In this document: in pieces, positions 53,241-62,561 of the stretch
How positions within the stretch are numbered: the first letter of the stretch is position 1
Layout of the letters: every line of letters starts with the position of its first letter
Source of the DNA: Clostridium zeae
Lineage (GTDB): Bacteria > Bacillota > Clostridia > Clostridiales > Clostridiaceae
Length of the DNA stretch: 64,000 nt
Direction of reading: 5' to 3'
Assembly (NCBI RefSeq): GCF_017312485.1
Contig: NZ_BMBA01000002.1
Span: 62,001-126,000 of the forward strand
Notes under the pieces: generated by a model
Database searches by the model: none
What the model was told of the DNA's origin: nothing
What the model saw: the letters and a program-made list of their open reading frames with translations, nothing else
Translations under genes and position numbers: made by a program

Positions 53241-54257
53241 TTACATTTTTGAAAGGTAAGAGATTCTTACTTCCGTTCCCTCTCCTGGCTTTGATTCAAG
53301 CTTAATATCATGTCCAAGTTTTTCTGCTATTGACTTGCATATATATAAACCTATGCCACTTGAGTTTCTATAACTTCTACCATTATCTCCAGTAAAAAAC
53401 GGTTTAAAAATTCTCTTCAAATCATGAGATTCTATACCTACTCCTTCATCCTTTATAGTTAATACGGTATATTTCCCCATACTCATAATTGAAAAATAAA
53501 CATTTTTACTCCTAGACTTATCTGCAGAATACTTAATAGCATTAGATATTATTTGAGATATCATAACCTCATTCCATTTATAGTCCGTTAATACATACTC
53601 AACTTCCTTACTAAAATTGATTACTGGAAACACTCTATTATAAATAAATTGATTTTTCTTATCATTTATTGATCTTTTTAAAGCTCCTATTATGTTTATT
53701 CCTTTAACTTCATAGTCACTTTCAAACTTATCTAACCGTAACAAAGTGAGTAACTGTTCTACGCAGTTAAAAAGACTTTCATTCTCCGTTCTTATATCAT
53801 TTAATAACTTTTTGTCACAGCCTGTCTCTTTTGAGTACTTCTGAATAATTAGATCGATTACAGAGATCGGCACCTTCAGTTTATGTATCCATTGTGATAA
53901 AAATTGAGATCTTTTTTCAAAATCATTTTTTTGTTTAATTAACTCGTCTCTATACTCTTTTTCAATATATCTTATTGTAGCTTCAACTAATTTTTGTTCA
54001 TTTGTAAAAGTATTAATTTTACACTGATGATCTCTATAAATTTCTTGCAAGCTTAAATTAAAAGCATAATACTTAAAAAACTCTATAGACATCACTAATA
54101 TTAACAAGAACAAACTAATAGCTGTTGGATATAGTATCTCTATATTTTTCAGACCATTTATATTGAAAAAGGTAATAAGGCAAATAACATTTAAAAAGTA
54201 CATAGTTAATATACAAAACTTATCCTCTATAAATTTTTTCACTAATCCTTTATTCAT
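53241..54257 (-). CDS. BceS-type intramembrane-sensing histidine kinase
   Basis: A 338-residue kinase with two closely spaced membrane helices (about 15-35 and 43-62) and almost no external loop, as in BceS-type kinases that read the state of their transporter. The H box is FLSQWIHKLKVPISVID (His about 125), the N box NAIKYSADKSRS, and the G boxes IKDEGVGIESHDLKRIFKPF and NSSGIGLYICKSIAEKLG. The start is the ATG at 54257 (MNKGLVKKF), with AAGGGTG upstream. It overlaps the regulator gene by 8 bp. Confidence 0.92.
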   Translation of the reverse strand: MNKGLVKKFIEDKFCILTMYFLNVICLITFFNINGLKNIEILYPTAISLFLLILVMSIEFFKYYAFNLSLQEIYRDHQCKINTFTNEQKLVEATIRYIEKEYRDELIKQKNDFEKRSQFLSQWIHKLKVPISVIDLIIQKYSKETGCDKKLLNDIRTENESLFNCVEQLLTLLRLDKFESDYEVKGINIIGALKRSINDKKNQFIYNRVFPVINFSKEVEYVLTDYKWNEVMISQIISNAIKYSADKSRSKNVYFSIMSMGKYTVLTIKDEGVGIESHDLKRIFKPFFTGDNGRSYRNSSGIGLYICKSIAEKLGHDIKLESKPGEGTEVRISYLSKM

Positions 54258-54954
54258 TTTTTTCACCCTTAGTTACTGAATAATCAAAAATATAACCAAT
54301 ACCCCTCTTAGTTTTTATTATATTCTCTATTCCAATCTCAGAAAATTTGTTTCTTAGCCTAGTTATATTTACTGTAAGAGTATTTTCATCAACGAAACTT
54401 TCAGAATCCCACAAAGTGTCGAAAATTTCTTCTCTTGTTATTATCCTATCTTTATTCTCCATAAGTAGCTTAATCAATTTATATTCATTTTTGCTAAGGA
54501 CCACTACTTTCTCTTTATAACTTAACTGAAAATTACCTTCATCCAAGTTCAAATATCCAATGGAGTTGTTACTATTTGCTGAAGCATACTCTCCGTAAGT
54601 TCTTCTTAATACAGACTTCACCTTTACCATGAATATATCCAAATTTATAGGTTTAGTTACATAATCATCCGCACCTAGTTCAATTGCTAGAACCTGATCC
54701 ATAGTTTCACTTCTAGCTGAAGTTATTATTATAGGAATACTTGAATTTTTTCTTACAGCTTTGCAAATATAAAAACCATCATAATAAGGTAAGTTTATAT
54801 CTAATATTAAAAGATCTGGTTTAGCCTCATAAATCTCATTTTCTACAATATTAAAGTTCTTCACAACATAAATAGTATATCCGTACTTCTCTAAATGCTC
54901 TTTTATCATTGAACAGAGCATAATATCATCTTCTACTAGCATTATCTTATACAT
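54250..54954 (-). CDS. BceR-type OmpR-family response regulator
   Basis: A 234-residue regulator: receiver domain with EDD near residues 8-10, phosphoacceptor Asp52 (LLILDINLPYYDG), Thr/Ser (ITSARS) and Lys (VTKPI), then an OmpR winged helix (ENTLTVNITRLRNKFSEIGI). Paired with the upstream-acting kinase, and expected to activate the BceAB-type genes next to it. The 254-bp gap upstream to the divergent gene at 55209 probably holds the promoter; no clear element was recognised there. Confidence 0.93.
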   Translation of the reverse strand: MYKIMLVEDDIMLCSMIKEHLEKYGYTIYVVKNFNIVENEIYEAKPDLLILDINLPYYDGFYICKAVRKNSSIPIIITSARSETMDQVLAIELGADDYVTKPINLDIFMVKVKSVLRRTYGEYASANSNNSIGYLNLDEGNFQLSYKEKVVVLSKNEYKLIKLLMENKDRIITREEIFDTLWDSESFVDENTLTVNITRLRNKFSEIGIENIIKTKRGIGYIFDYSVTKGEKNE

Positions 54955-55208
54955 TCTCTACCTCACATAAATCATATAATCAATTAATTTTATATAAATC
55001 TCAAAGCTATCATATTATAATAATTATACTATCATAATACCTTTATTTGTATAAATTAGTATCCACATCCTAATTATAGGATAAAATTATTTATTTACAT
55101 GAGTAATTTTTATTTATTTATCGTATATAAAGATGCAGCTCCTATATTTTGGATTCTATTTTAAGTCTCTTAGTATTGCCATTTTGTACGTAATAACGGA
55201 GGATTTTT

Positions 55209-55652
55209 ATGAAACCAAATAAGTTTACAGCTAAATTTATTATATTAGTATTTTTCTTTTTTATTTTTGAATGTATAATATGGAATACAGATTTAGCCCA
55301 TAATACTGTGGCTAGAATTCAATGGACTCAAAAAAAGAAAGAGTTTAAAAGCGATGAAATTTCAAAGATCAGCTTTTATACAGGAGGAGTTAACGGAAAA
55401 GAAATTGAATTTATTGGGAAAGATAAAGATAATTTTATACTGACTTTATCTAACTCTACTTTTTATAAAAGCAATTGGCGAGGGATGCTTGATGATGGTA
55501 TCTCTATAGAAACAACGTACAACAATAGCTCCAAACGATATTTTGAATATTGTGGAGGTGACATCTTTCAGCTAAGTTATAATGGGAGTATGTTTTCTAT
55601 ACGCAATAAAAATTTAGCAGAGATTTTATCAAAGTATATTAAAACAACCTAA
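55209..55652 (+). CDS. Small membrane-anchored hypothetical protein
   Basis: A 147-residue protein. Residues about 8-26 form a hydrophobic signal-anchor (FIILVFFFFIFECIIW); the remainder is a likely extracellular, beta-rich domain (KISFYTGGVNGKEIEFIGKD, ISIETTYNNSSKRYFEYCGG). I do not recognise the family. It is divergent from the bceR-type gene and ends in its own terminator. GGAGG precedes the ATG at 55209. It might relate to the Bce-type module as an accessory surface protein, but only by position. Confidence 0.75.
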   Translation: MKPNKFTAKFIILVFFFFIFECIIWNTDLAHNTVARIQWTQKKKEFKSDEISKISFYTGGVNGKEIEFIGKDKDNFILTLSNSTFYKSNWRGMLDDGISIETTYNNSSKRYFEYCGGDIFQLSYNGSMFSIRNKNLAEILSKYIKTT

Positions 55653-55681
55653 AATTATAAAGCATAACTTTAGGTTGTTTT
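55641..55681 (+). terminator. Terminator of the anchored hypothetical gene
   Basis: AAAACAACCTAAA (55641-55653) pairs with TTTAGGTTGTTTT (55669-55681). The two arms span the stop codon. It can also terminate the minus-strand monooxygenase gene that ends at 55706. Confidence 0.85.
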
Positions 55682-55705
55682 CCTCTTATATAGGATTCAT
55701 TTCTA

Positions 55706-55993
55706 TTAAATTACCTTATTATAAACATTCATCTCCGTTGGCTTTTCCATAAACTTAGCCATTTTAGGTACTAAAGTTTTGAAATGTTCTGATTCACTAT
55801 GTTTCTTCAAAGCCTCTACGCTTTCCCATTCTTCAAGCATTGTAAGTATTGTACTATCCTTTACATCTTGGTACATACCATAACTTATGCAGCCCTCTTC
55901 TTTTACTGTTGCTGCTACTAATTCTTTAGATAGCTCTATTACTTCTTCAATCTTGTCTGAAAATACGTAGTGTTTTGCTACAACTTTTATCAT
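55706..55993 (-). CDS. ABM-domain (antibiotic biosynthesis monooxygenase-like) protein
   Basis: A 95-residue ferredoxin-like dimeric protein of the ABM/YgiN type (VVAKHYVFSDKIEEVIELSK, EEGCISYGMYQDVKDSTILT, EEWESVEALKKHSESEHFKT). Such proteins are quinol monooxygenases or act on aromatic or heme-like compounds; in clostridia the role is unclear. Monocistronic with a weak ribosome site. Function is inferred from the fold only. Confidence 0.85.
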   Translation of the reverse strand: MIKVVAKHYVFSDKIEEVIELSKELVAATVKEEGCISYGMYQDVKDSTILTMLEEWESVEALKKHSESEHFKTLVPKMAKFMEKPTEMNVYNKVI

Positions 55994-56146
55994 TGTGCTT
56001 GCCTTCTTTCTTCAAATACAAATTTAAAATAATCCTATTATTAAATATATTATTTTTACTTACTATATAATAGTAACATAAGTCTCTTCTATTTTAAAGA
56101 TAAAAAGAATCTGTTACAAAATAGACATTTATAGATTTTTATGAAT

Positions 56147-56196
56147 AAAAGCCATGCATATAAGGAGTTTTGTTTTCCCTATCTTGCACGGCTTTT
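56147..56196 (-). terminator. Terminator of the MacAB-type operon
   Basis: On the minus strand AAAAGCCGTGCA pairs with TGCATGGCTTTT (one G-U) around a 26-nt loop, with T-rich sequence following; about 48 bp after the permease stop. Confidence 0.7.
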
Positions 56197-56243
56197 ATTT
56201 TTATAAAGAGCTTTTATACATCTTGCAACTGCCCTTCATATTA

Positions 56244-57440
56244 TTATTCAAATCTTAAAGCTTCTATTGGATTTAACTTAGATGCTTTACTTGCTGGGTA
56301 AATTCCGAATATTATACCTACTGCTAATGAAAATACAAATGCAGCTATTACAATATTATTAGAAATCAACACTGTAGTTGAGAAGAATTTTTGTGCAACA
56401 TAACCACCTAAATATCCTACAAGTACCCCCAGTATTCCACCAAATCCACTTACACTTGCAGCTTCGATAAGGAATTGTAGAAGTATTGTCCTTCTTTTTG
56501 CTCCAATAGCTTTTCTAGTACCAATTTCTCTAGTTCTTTCAATTACTGATACAAGCATTATGTTCATGATACCAATACCACCAACTACAAGAGATATTGC
56601 TGCTATACCAGCAAGCATTGTAGTTAAACTCTTATTTGTTGAGTTTGCAGTATCTAATATACTTGTTTGGTTCATAATTCTGTAGTAATTTCTTGTTGTA
56701 TTACTATTGCTTGTTGAGCTATTTAACTTATATTTTTTGTTTAAGAACAATTGCAAATATGCCATAGCTGTGTCAACTTTTTCCTTACTTTCTGCTTCTA
56801 TATAGAAAGTCTTTGGGTTTGCACTCTTTAATAGTCTTTCACCAGTTGTCAATGGAACTATTATTCTATCATCACTAGAACCAGTTGCTGAAGTTCCTTC
56901 AGATTGAAGAAGTCCTACTATTGTAAATTCAATACCATTTACATACATAGTCTTACCAACTACATTTGTGGTACTAAATAGAGTCTGAGCAGTTTCACTT
57001 CCTATTACAAGAACATTATATCTATTATCAATATCCCTTTGTTCTATAAATCTACCTGCACTTACTGAAAGTTTTCTTATCTCTGTATAATTTGGAGTTG
57101 ATCCTTCTAAAGTGGTTGTACTTGAAACATCTCCATTTTTTACATTAACACTACTTGTTATTTGAGGTGCAATTTCCTTAATTCCAGGCTTCGTTTTGAG
57201 TTCAGCTAACTCCTCTGTGGTTATTGTAGGTGTTCTATTACCTGTTATACTTATAGTTATAAGGTTAGTTCCTAGCTTTTCTATTTGATCACTTACTTGC
57301 TTTTGAGTTCCTTGTCCCATTCCAACCAGTATAATAACTGAAGAGATACCTATTATTATCCCAAGCATTGTAAGGAAGGATCTAATCTTATTTTGCCAAA
57401 CTGAAGTTAACGCAATTTTTATAAGCTTTGTTAGTTTCAT
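56244..57440 (-). CDS. MacB-type ABC transporter permease
   Basis: A 398-residue permease with the MacB_PCD periplasmic-core-like external domain (about 45-270) and four membrane helices: one at the N-terminus (IRSFLTMLGIIIGISSVIIL) and three at the C-terminus (GIAAISLVVGGIGIMNIMLV, GILGVLVGYLGGYVAQ, FVFSLAVGIIFGIYPA). ERTREIGTRKAIGA is the FtsX/MacB motif. In Gram-positives such proteins export antibiotics or peptides with an HlyD-like adaptor. It overlaps the ATPase gene by 4 bp (ATGA). Confidence 0.93.
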   Translation of the reverse strand: MKLTKLIKIALTSVWQNKIRSFLTMLGIIIGISSVIILVGMGQGTQKQVSDQIEKLGTNLITISITGNRTPTITTEELAELKTKPGIKEIAPQITSSVNVKNGDVSSTTTLEGSTPNYTEIRKLSVSAGRFIEQRDIDNRYNVLVIGSETAQTLFSTTNVVGKTMYVNGIEFTIVGLLQSEGTSATGSSDDRIIVPLTTGERLLKSANPKTFYIEAESKEKVDTAMAYLQLFLNKKYKLNSSTSNSNTTRNYYRIMNQTSILDTANSTNKSLTTMLAGIAAISLVVGGIGIMNIMLVSVIERTREIGTRKAIGAKRRTILLQFLIEAASVSGFGGILGVLVGYLGGYVAQKFFSTTVLISNNIVIAAFVFSLAVGIIFGIYPASKASKLNPIEALRFE

Positions 57441-58150
57441 GCTCTCACCTCACTATCATTGAGCGTGTCAGAGGTTATCATTCCATCCCTAACAGTTATA
57501 ATTCTCTTGGCATGTGCTGCAATATCCATGTCATGAGTGATCATTACAATTGTATTACCTTCATTATTTAGGTCAGTTAACATCTTAAGCACTTCTTTTC
57601 CAGTCTTACTATCAAGAGCTCCAGTTGGTTCATCTGCAAGAATCATTTGTGGTTCTGTAACCAGTGCTCTAGCAATTGCAACTCTTTGCATTTGTCCTCC
57701 AGAAAGCTCAGATGGCTTATGCTTCAAATGACTTGTAAGACCAACCTTCTCAATGGCTTCTCTTACTTTTTCTTTAGTTTTTCCGTTAGGATATCCTAGA
57801 TATAATAGTGGCAATTCAACATTTTCATATATATTTAACTTAGGAAGAAGATTGTAATTTTGAAAAATAAAGCCTATTTTCTTGTTTCTTATTTCTGCCA
57901 GCTTATTATCATTACATTTGGTATCTAACCCATCTAAAATATATTCTCCTGAGGTAGGTTGATCTAAGCATCCTATTAAGTTCATAAGAGTAGACTTTCC
58001 AGCACCAGATGGCCCTACTATAGCTACGTATTCTCCCTGTGAAATAGTCAAATTTACATTACTTAGAGCTTTGAAGGTATTGCTGCCCATTTTATATATT
58101 TTTTCTATCCCGGTCATTTTTATTATCTCTTTATTTAAATTCTCTTCCAT
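57437..58150 (-). CDS. MacB-type ABC transporter ATPase
   Basis: A 237-residue ATPase with Walker A GPSGAGKST, Q-loop FIFQNYNLLP, signature ELSGGQMQRVAIARA, Walker B MILADEPTGALDSKT and H-loop MITHDMDIAAHA. It belongs to the LolD/MacB branch. It lies between the adaptor gene (25-bp gap) and the permease gene. GAGGT lies about 9 nt upstream of the ATG at 58150. Confidence 0.94.
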   Translation of the reverse strand: MEENLNKEIIKMTGIEKIYKMGSNTFKALSNVNLTISQGEYVAIVGPSGAGKSTLMNLIGCLDQPTSGEYILDGLDTKCNDNKLAEIRNKKIGFIFQNYNLLPKLNIYENVELPLLYLGYPNGKTKEKVREAIEKVGLTSHLKHKPSELSGGQMQRVAIARALVTEPQMILADEPTGALDSKTGKEVLKMLTDLNNEGNTIVMITHDMDIAAHAKRIITVRDGMITSDTLNDSEVRA

Positions 58151-58175
58151 AAACTGAATACCTCACTTATTTATA

Positions 58176-59579
58176 CTAGTTTTTACCACCAGTGCTGCCA
58201 CTATTACTTCTTTGACCGCCTTGACCTCCTCCGAAGCCACCTTGCATACCTCCGCCGAAGCCACCCATGTTACCTCCAAAGGCTGAGTTTTGGCCACTTC
58301 TGTTATTTGTTGTTGTAGTTGTTGTTTGTGGTAATTGAACTAGAACCTTTTCTCCTTCAGTAACTCCTTCAGTAACTTCAACATAGTTTTCTGTTTCCAT
58401 TCCTGTTTTAACTGCTATTAATCTTCCACTGCTTGCAGTAGTTGCCATACCTCTTGCTCCATTACCGTATCCTTGCGAATTTCTTTGACCATATCCGCCA
58501 TTTGAATTTTTTCCGTTATTAGAAGTTTTATTGCTATTAGTATTTTGAGTGTTATTTCCTTGGGATTGTTGGTTTGAATCGCTTGTACTATTATTGCTGC
58601 TACTTTGTCCACTAGCTGCAGTGCTAGTACTTTCAACTCTAACAAACTTTTGACCATTATTATCAACCAATGCTTCTGCAGGTATTACTAATGCATCTTG
58701 TTTACTTTCAACCGATATAGTTACATTTCCATTCATTCCAAGCTTAATTCCAGTTGGATCTTTTATTCCAACCACGACATCATAACTAGTAACGTTATTA
58801 GAAGTTGTTCCAACTGCTGCAACTGTTTCAACAGTTCCATCAAAAGTCTTGTCCTTTATTGCATCGAACTTTACCGTAGCTGTTTGTCCAGCTTTTACCT
58901 TCTCAATATCAAGCTCATCTACTGACAACTTAATCTTAATTGAAGTCATATCAACTATTGTTAATATACCACCTGATGAACTAGATGAACTTGAACTAGA
59001 GCTTGAACCGGATCCCGAATTTGAACCTGAACCAGATGATTGACTGCTATCACCATTTGAGGCATTAACTGCTGTAACTACCCCTCCGATAGGAGCTTTT
59101 ACAGTCATATTATTTAGGTTTGTATATGCATCGTTTAGTTGACTTTGAGCATCTGAAACATTTAATTTATCCATTGCAACTTTGTTATCATCAACTTTCG
59201 CAGCACCTTGATCACTTGATAAAGTAAGATTTTGCTTTGCTAAGTTATTTTGCGCAGTAGTTACTGCCTTTCTTAATGTATCACTATCTGACATAAATAA
59301 CTTTTGTCCTGCAGTCACAGTGTCTCCTACTTTTACATTTAAATCTTTTATAGTTCCAGTATTATTTGCAGTTACTTGTTTTGTTACTGCAGCATATGCA
59401 GTACCCGTACCTTGAACTGTAACATTAAGATTCATTTTTCTAGCAGAAACAGTATAATATTGCACGGCTGAAGCTACAGTTTTCTTAGCAAAGAAGGTAT
59501 TATATGCGAAATATCCACCTACCCCTACAGCTATAACAATTATTCCTGCAACTATTCCTTTGATTACTTTACTTTTCAT
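58176..59579 (-). CDS. MacA/HlyD-type efflux adaptor with low-complexity segments
   Basis: A 467-residue membrane-fusion-type adaptor: N-terminal membrane helix (about 8-27), barrel-sandwich (lipoyl) halves (VTANNTGTIKDLNVKVGDTV and LNNMTVKAPIGGVVTAVNAS), a short alpha-hairpin (about 105-150), and a beta-barrel. Two features are odd: a Gly/Ser-only run inside the lipoyl/barrel junction (about residues 180-205) and long Asn/Ser/Gln and Gly-rich stretches (about 325-380 and 430-467). These may be flexible linkers spanning the thick wall. Forms an operon with the ATPase and permease. AGGAGG precedes the ATG at 59579. Confidence 0.9.
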   Translation of the reverse strand: MKSKVIKGIVAGIIVIAVGVGGYFAYNTFFAKKTVASAVQYYTVSARKMNLNVTVQGTGTAYAAVTKQVTANNTGTIKDLNVKVGDTVTAGQKLFMSDSDTLRKAVTTAQNNLAKQNLTLSSDQGAAKVDDNKVAMDKLNVSDAQSQLNDAYTNLNNMTVKAPIGGVVTAVNASNGDSSQSSGSGSNSGSGSSSSSSSSSSSGGILTIVDMTSIKIKLSVDELDIEKVKAGQTATVKFDAIKDKTFDGTVETVAAVGTTSNNVTSYDVVVGIKDPTGIKLGMNGNVTISVESKQDALVIPAEALVDNNGQKFVRVESTSTAASGQSSSNNSTSDSNQQSQGNNTQNTNSNKTSNNGKNSNGGYGQRNSQGYGNGARGMATTASSGRLIAVKTGMETENYVEVTEGVTEGEKVLVQLPQTTTTTTNNRSGQNSAFGGNMGGFGGGMQGGFGGGQGGQRSNSGSTGGKN

Positions 59580-59730
59580 CTTAATCCTCCTATAAATATG
59601 ATTAACAATTTCAATCCCTTAATTCCACATTAAATTATTAGTGCTTAAACTCTTTATATATGAATTATAGATGTAAATTGCCGAAGTATTATCAAGGAAT
59701 TGTGTGAAAATTATGTGATAACAAAAAAAG

Positions 59731-59766
59731 TAGCCTATATGTACTTGCAAATACTGATATAGGCTA
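59731..59766. terminator. Bidirectional hairpin between kinase and adaptor genes
   Basis: TAGCCTATAT (59731-59740) pairs with ATATAGGCTA (59757-59766), with A- and T-rich flanks. It most likely ends the kinase/regulator transcript 175 bp after its stop codon. The rest of the gap 59580-59940 shows no gene. Confidence 0.6.
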
Positions 59767-59940
59767 TCTTTAATATTTATTGTTAAATATACTTAACATC
59801 AATGTATAAGTACCGCTAAAGCTTATGTTGTCTAACTTCACTTCTTATTTCATAAAAGCAGCATCAACAATTATATATACTACAATATAAAAATTTGACA
59901 AATAAATTTCACATAATTTCTCAATGCTGTAATATATCTT

Positions 59941-61485
59941 CTACACAGAATCTTCATTTGCCAACGGTAATTTAATAATGAAGCTTACTCCTTCAGTCCT
60001 ATTTACAGCTGATATTTCTCCATGATAAAAATTAATTATCTTCTTACAAATAGCTAATCCAAGACCAAAGTTACCTGTCTTATCCTTATATAAATTGTCA
60101 AAAATACGATCCATGTGGATTTTATCAATATTTGGACCATCATTATATATATCTAGAACAGCAAAGTTTCCTTCTCTCTTTAAACTAACTTTAATTTGCT
60201 CCTTAGCATATCTTAGTCCATTATCTAAAATATTTTCAATTGCAACCTGTATTTTCTCTACGTTTCCATGTATGTTAAGCTCGTTTAAATTTAAATTCCA
60301 ATCAATTTCACTCTTTATTACTTCAAATCTATTTATTATGTGAAGCATCATTCTTTGAAGATTTATTTCAGTTTCTTCATTTGTGTTATTCATCACATAA
60401 TCCAAGGTGTTCAAATAAAGCATCTGCTTAATCTTCTTCTCAAGACTTATAGCTTCATCTCTTATTATTTCAGCAGTCTTCTCAACAGAGTCTATGTAAA
60501 CTCCATCAATTATAGCGTCAGCATGACTCATAATAACCATAACAGGTGTTTTTAAATCATGAGAAATACTTTGAAGGAAAAGCTTTTCTTCTCTATCAAT
60601 CTTTTGAAGTTCAGTCTGCATTGTATTCATAGAAGTTACTAATCTACCTATTTCATCTTCCGTTTTAACTTCAATTGGATCCATCCAATCCTTATGGGAT
60701 ATCCTCTTTGTATATTCCTCAAGCTGTTTAAGTGGTTTAGCCAAATAGTTAGCTATAAGTTTTGCTGTAAAAAATCCTATTATTATAAATGCAAGGCCTA
60801 TAGACACTACAGTATATAGTAAAGAATTATCTTCCATACTTGGAGTATAAGAAACTAAATATTGTTTTTCCCCACTTGTACTTTCCTTAGAACTTACTAT
60901 TATAAAATATTTTCTGCCCTTATAATATTCCTTAAATACTTTTTCAGAAATCTTATTACCTGATATAAAATTAGTCATCCATTTTTTAACGTCTTGATCA
61001 TTGTAATCTTTCCCAAATCCATTATCACCGGTTATAAAATTAACTATTTCATGTATAACATCTTTATCATTCTTATAAATTGGAGGTATTTCACTCTGAC
61101 TTGGCATCATTGGCATTAAAGACGGATCTAGAGTGTCGTTCTTATTGTTATTGTTATTGTTGTTAGGAGATGTTATTTTCGGATATCCATCTGAATCAAG
61201 AACAATCTTCCAATTATCATCTGCGGTAACTAAAAAATGCTTACTTCCTTTTAAGTTTCCGAAACGCCCTAACCCTTCTGGTATACTTTTTTTTAATACC
61301 ATATCATGAGCAATTTTTAAGTCTGCAATTACTGCATTTTCTCTAGTCCTTCTATAAGCAAAAATATATACGAGAGAGATACTAAAGATTATTATTAAAA
61401 TGAATGCTGTAAATGTGGTCCATATTCTCATGGTTAAGGATTTAAACTTGAACCTGTTAATTAATCTTAATTTGAAATTTTTCAT
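59941..61485 (-). CDS. HAMP-domain sensor histidine kinase
   Basis: A 514-residue kinase with two membrane helices (about 20-44 and 224-246) enclosing a roughly 180-residue extracellular sensor that contains an Asn-rich run (about residue 110). Then come a HAMP linker (YLAKPLKQLEEYTKRISHKD), the H box SISHDLKTPVMVIMSH (His about 310), the N box ILDNGLRYAKEQ, and G boxes NIDKIHMDRIFDNLYK and GNFGLGLAICKKII. Its 5' end overlaps the regulator gene by 4 bp. It probably controls the adjacent MacAB-type operon, by position. Confidence 0.92.
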   Translation of the reverse strand: MKNFKLRLINRFKFKSLTMRIWTTFTAFILIIIFSISLVYIFAYRRTRENAVIADLKIAHDMVLKKSIPEGLGRFGNLKGSKHFLVTADDNWKIVLDSDGYPKITSPNNNNNNNKNDTLDPSLMPMMPSQSEIPPIYKNDKDVIHEIVNFITGDNGFGKDYNDQDVKKWMTNFISGNKISEKVFKEYYKGRKYFIIVSSKESTSGEKQYLVSYTPSMEDNSLLYTVVSIGLAFIIIGFFTAKLIANYLAKPLKQLEEYTKRISHKDWMDPIEVKTEDEIGRLVTSMNTMQTELQKIDREEKLFLQSISHDLKTPVMVIMSHADAIIDGVYIDSVEKTAEIIRDEAISLEKKIKQMLYLNTLDYVMNNTNEETEINLQRMMLHIINRFEVIKSEIDWNLNLNELNIHGNVEKIQVAIENILDNGLRYAKEQIKVSLKREGNFAVLDIYNDGPNIDKIHMDRIFDNLYKDKTGNFGLGLAICKKIINFYHGEISAVNRTEGVSFIIKLPLANEDSV

Positions 61486-62162
61486 GATTTATATACCAAT
61501 TTATAACCACAGCCATATATGGTTTCTATGCTTAAGCTTAAAACCTTTCTTCTTAGTCTTCTGATAGTATCATCAACAACTCTATCTGATCCAAAATAGT
61601 CGTCTCCCCATACATGGTCAAGAATTTGATCTCTTGATAAAAGAGCATTTTTGTTTTCAACTAAATACACTAATAATTCAAATTCTTTGTTAGTAAGCTG
61701 AATTTCCTCATCCTCTAAGAATACAGTCCTTTGTCTTTTGCTTATTTTATATTCACCTATCTTTAAAAATACATCTTGTACATCAGTACTTTCTTTTCCG
61801 TACACTCTTTCAATTAATCTGTTAGTTCTTATTACCAACTCCCTTGGCAGGAAAGGTTTTGAGAGGTAATCATCACTTCCCATTTCAAGCCCAACAACTC
61901 TATCAAGTTCTTCATTTCTAGCTGACATAAATATAACTGGAGTAGTCTTATCATTAGCTTTTATAGATTTTATCAACTCATAACCATCAATATCTGGAAG
62001 CATTATGTCTAGTATCCATACATCTGGTTTATCTTTTATTCTATCCATAGCAGATAATCCATCCGAAAAGGTAGTAACTGTATATCCTTCTCTTTTTAAA
62101 TATTTTTCCAGTAAAAGATTTAAACTTTTTTCATCCTCTACAAGATACAATGTCTTATCCAT
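61482..62162 (-). CDS. OmpR-family response regulator
   Basis: A 226-residue regulator with receiver domain (EDE near 10-12, Asp52 in VWILDIMLPDIDG, ISTARN-like MSARNEE, LSKPF) and OmpR-type winged helix (VDDTIRRLRRKVLSLSIETI). The start is placed at the ATG at 62162 (MDKTLYLVEDE), with GAGGTG 6 nt upstream; a GTG in that site at 62171 is an unlikely alternative. Forms an operon with the HAMP kinase. Confidence 0.93.
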   Translation of the reverse strand: MDKTLYLVEDEKSLNLLLEKYLKREGYTVTTFSDGLSAMDRIKDKPDVWILDIMLPDIDGYELIKSIKANDKTTPVIFMSARNEELDRVVGLEMGSDDYLSKPFLPRELVIRTNRLIERVYGKESTDVQDVFLKIGEYKISKRQRTVFLEDEEIQLTNKEFELLVYLVENKNALLSRDQILDHVWGDDYFGSDRVVDDTIRRLRRKVLSLSIETIYGCGYKLVYKS

Positions 62163-62487
62163 TAATCTCACCTCAAATTATTTATCTTTCCTTGTTTAGT
62201 TATCTTATGTACTTATTTTATCATACAACATTAAAAACATTTTAGATAAATTATGTGAACTTTATGTGATAGGTAAAAATTATTTTTTAACAATGTTCTT
62301 TTAAGTAATATTTCTATAATTCATTATTATAACCCTTAAAGCAATATATTTATGTTTTCACTCACAAAATACCATAGATATCATCTTACTTCCTTATTAT
62401 ATAGTAACTTTTTGTATCCTAAAAAGTTATTATACAAGTGGCTCATAATTATAATCCTATTATGACTATATATTATTTATATCCCTA

Positions 62488-62496
62488 TGTTATAAT
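62488..62496 (+). promoter_or_regulatory. Extended -10 promoter of the cupin gene
   Basis: TGTTATAAT is a perfect extended -10, 66 bp before the cupin start. No good -35. The rest of the 62163-62561 gap is AT-rich, with nothing I can support. Confidence 0.5.
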
Positions 62497-62561
62497 TCCC
62501 TTAAATACCCAGAACATGCTAAATCCAATTGCTTATTCGATATAAGAAAGGAGATTACAAA

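Noticed and set aside
58418-58925. Frames on both strands inside the adaptor gene
   Set aside because: Arise from low-complexity repeats; no start context and no domain.
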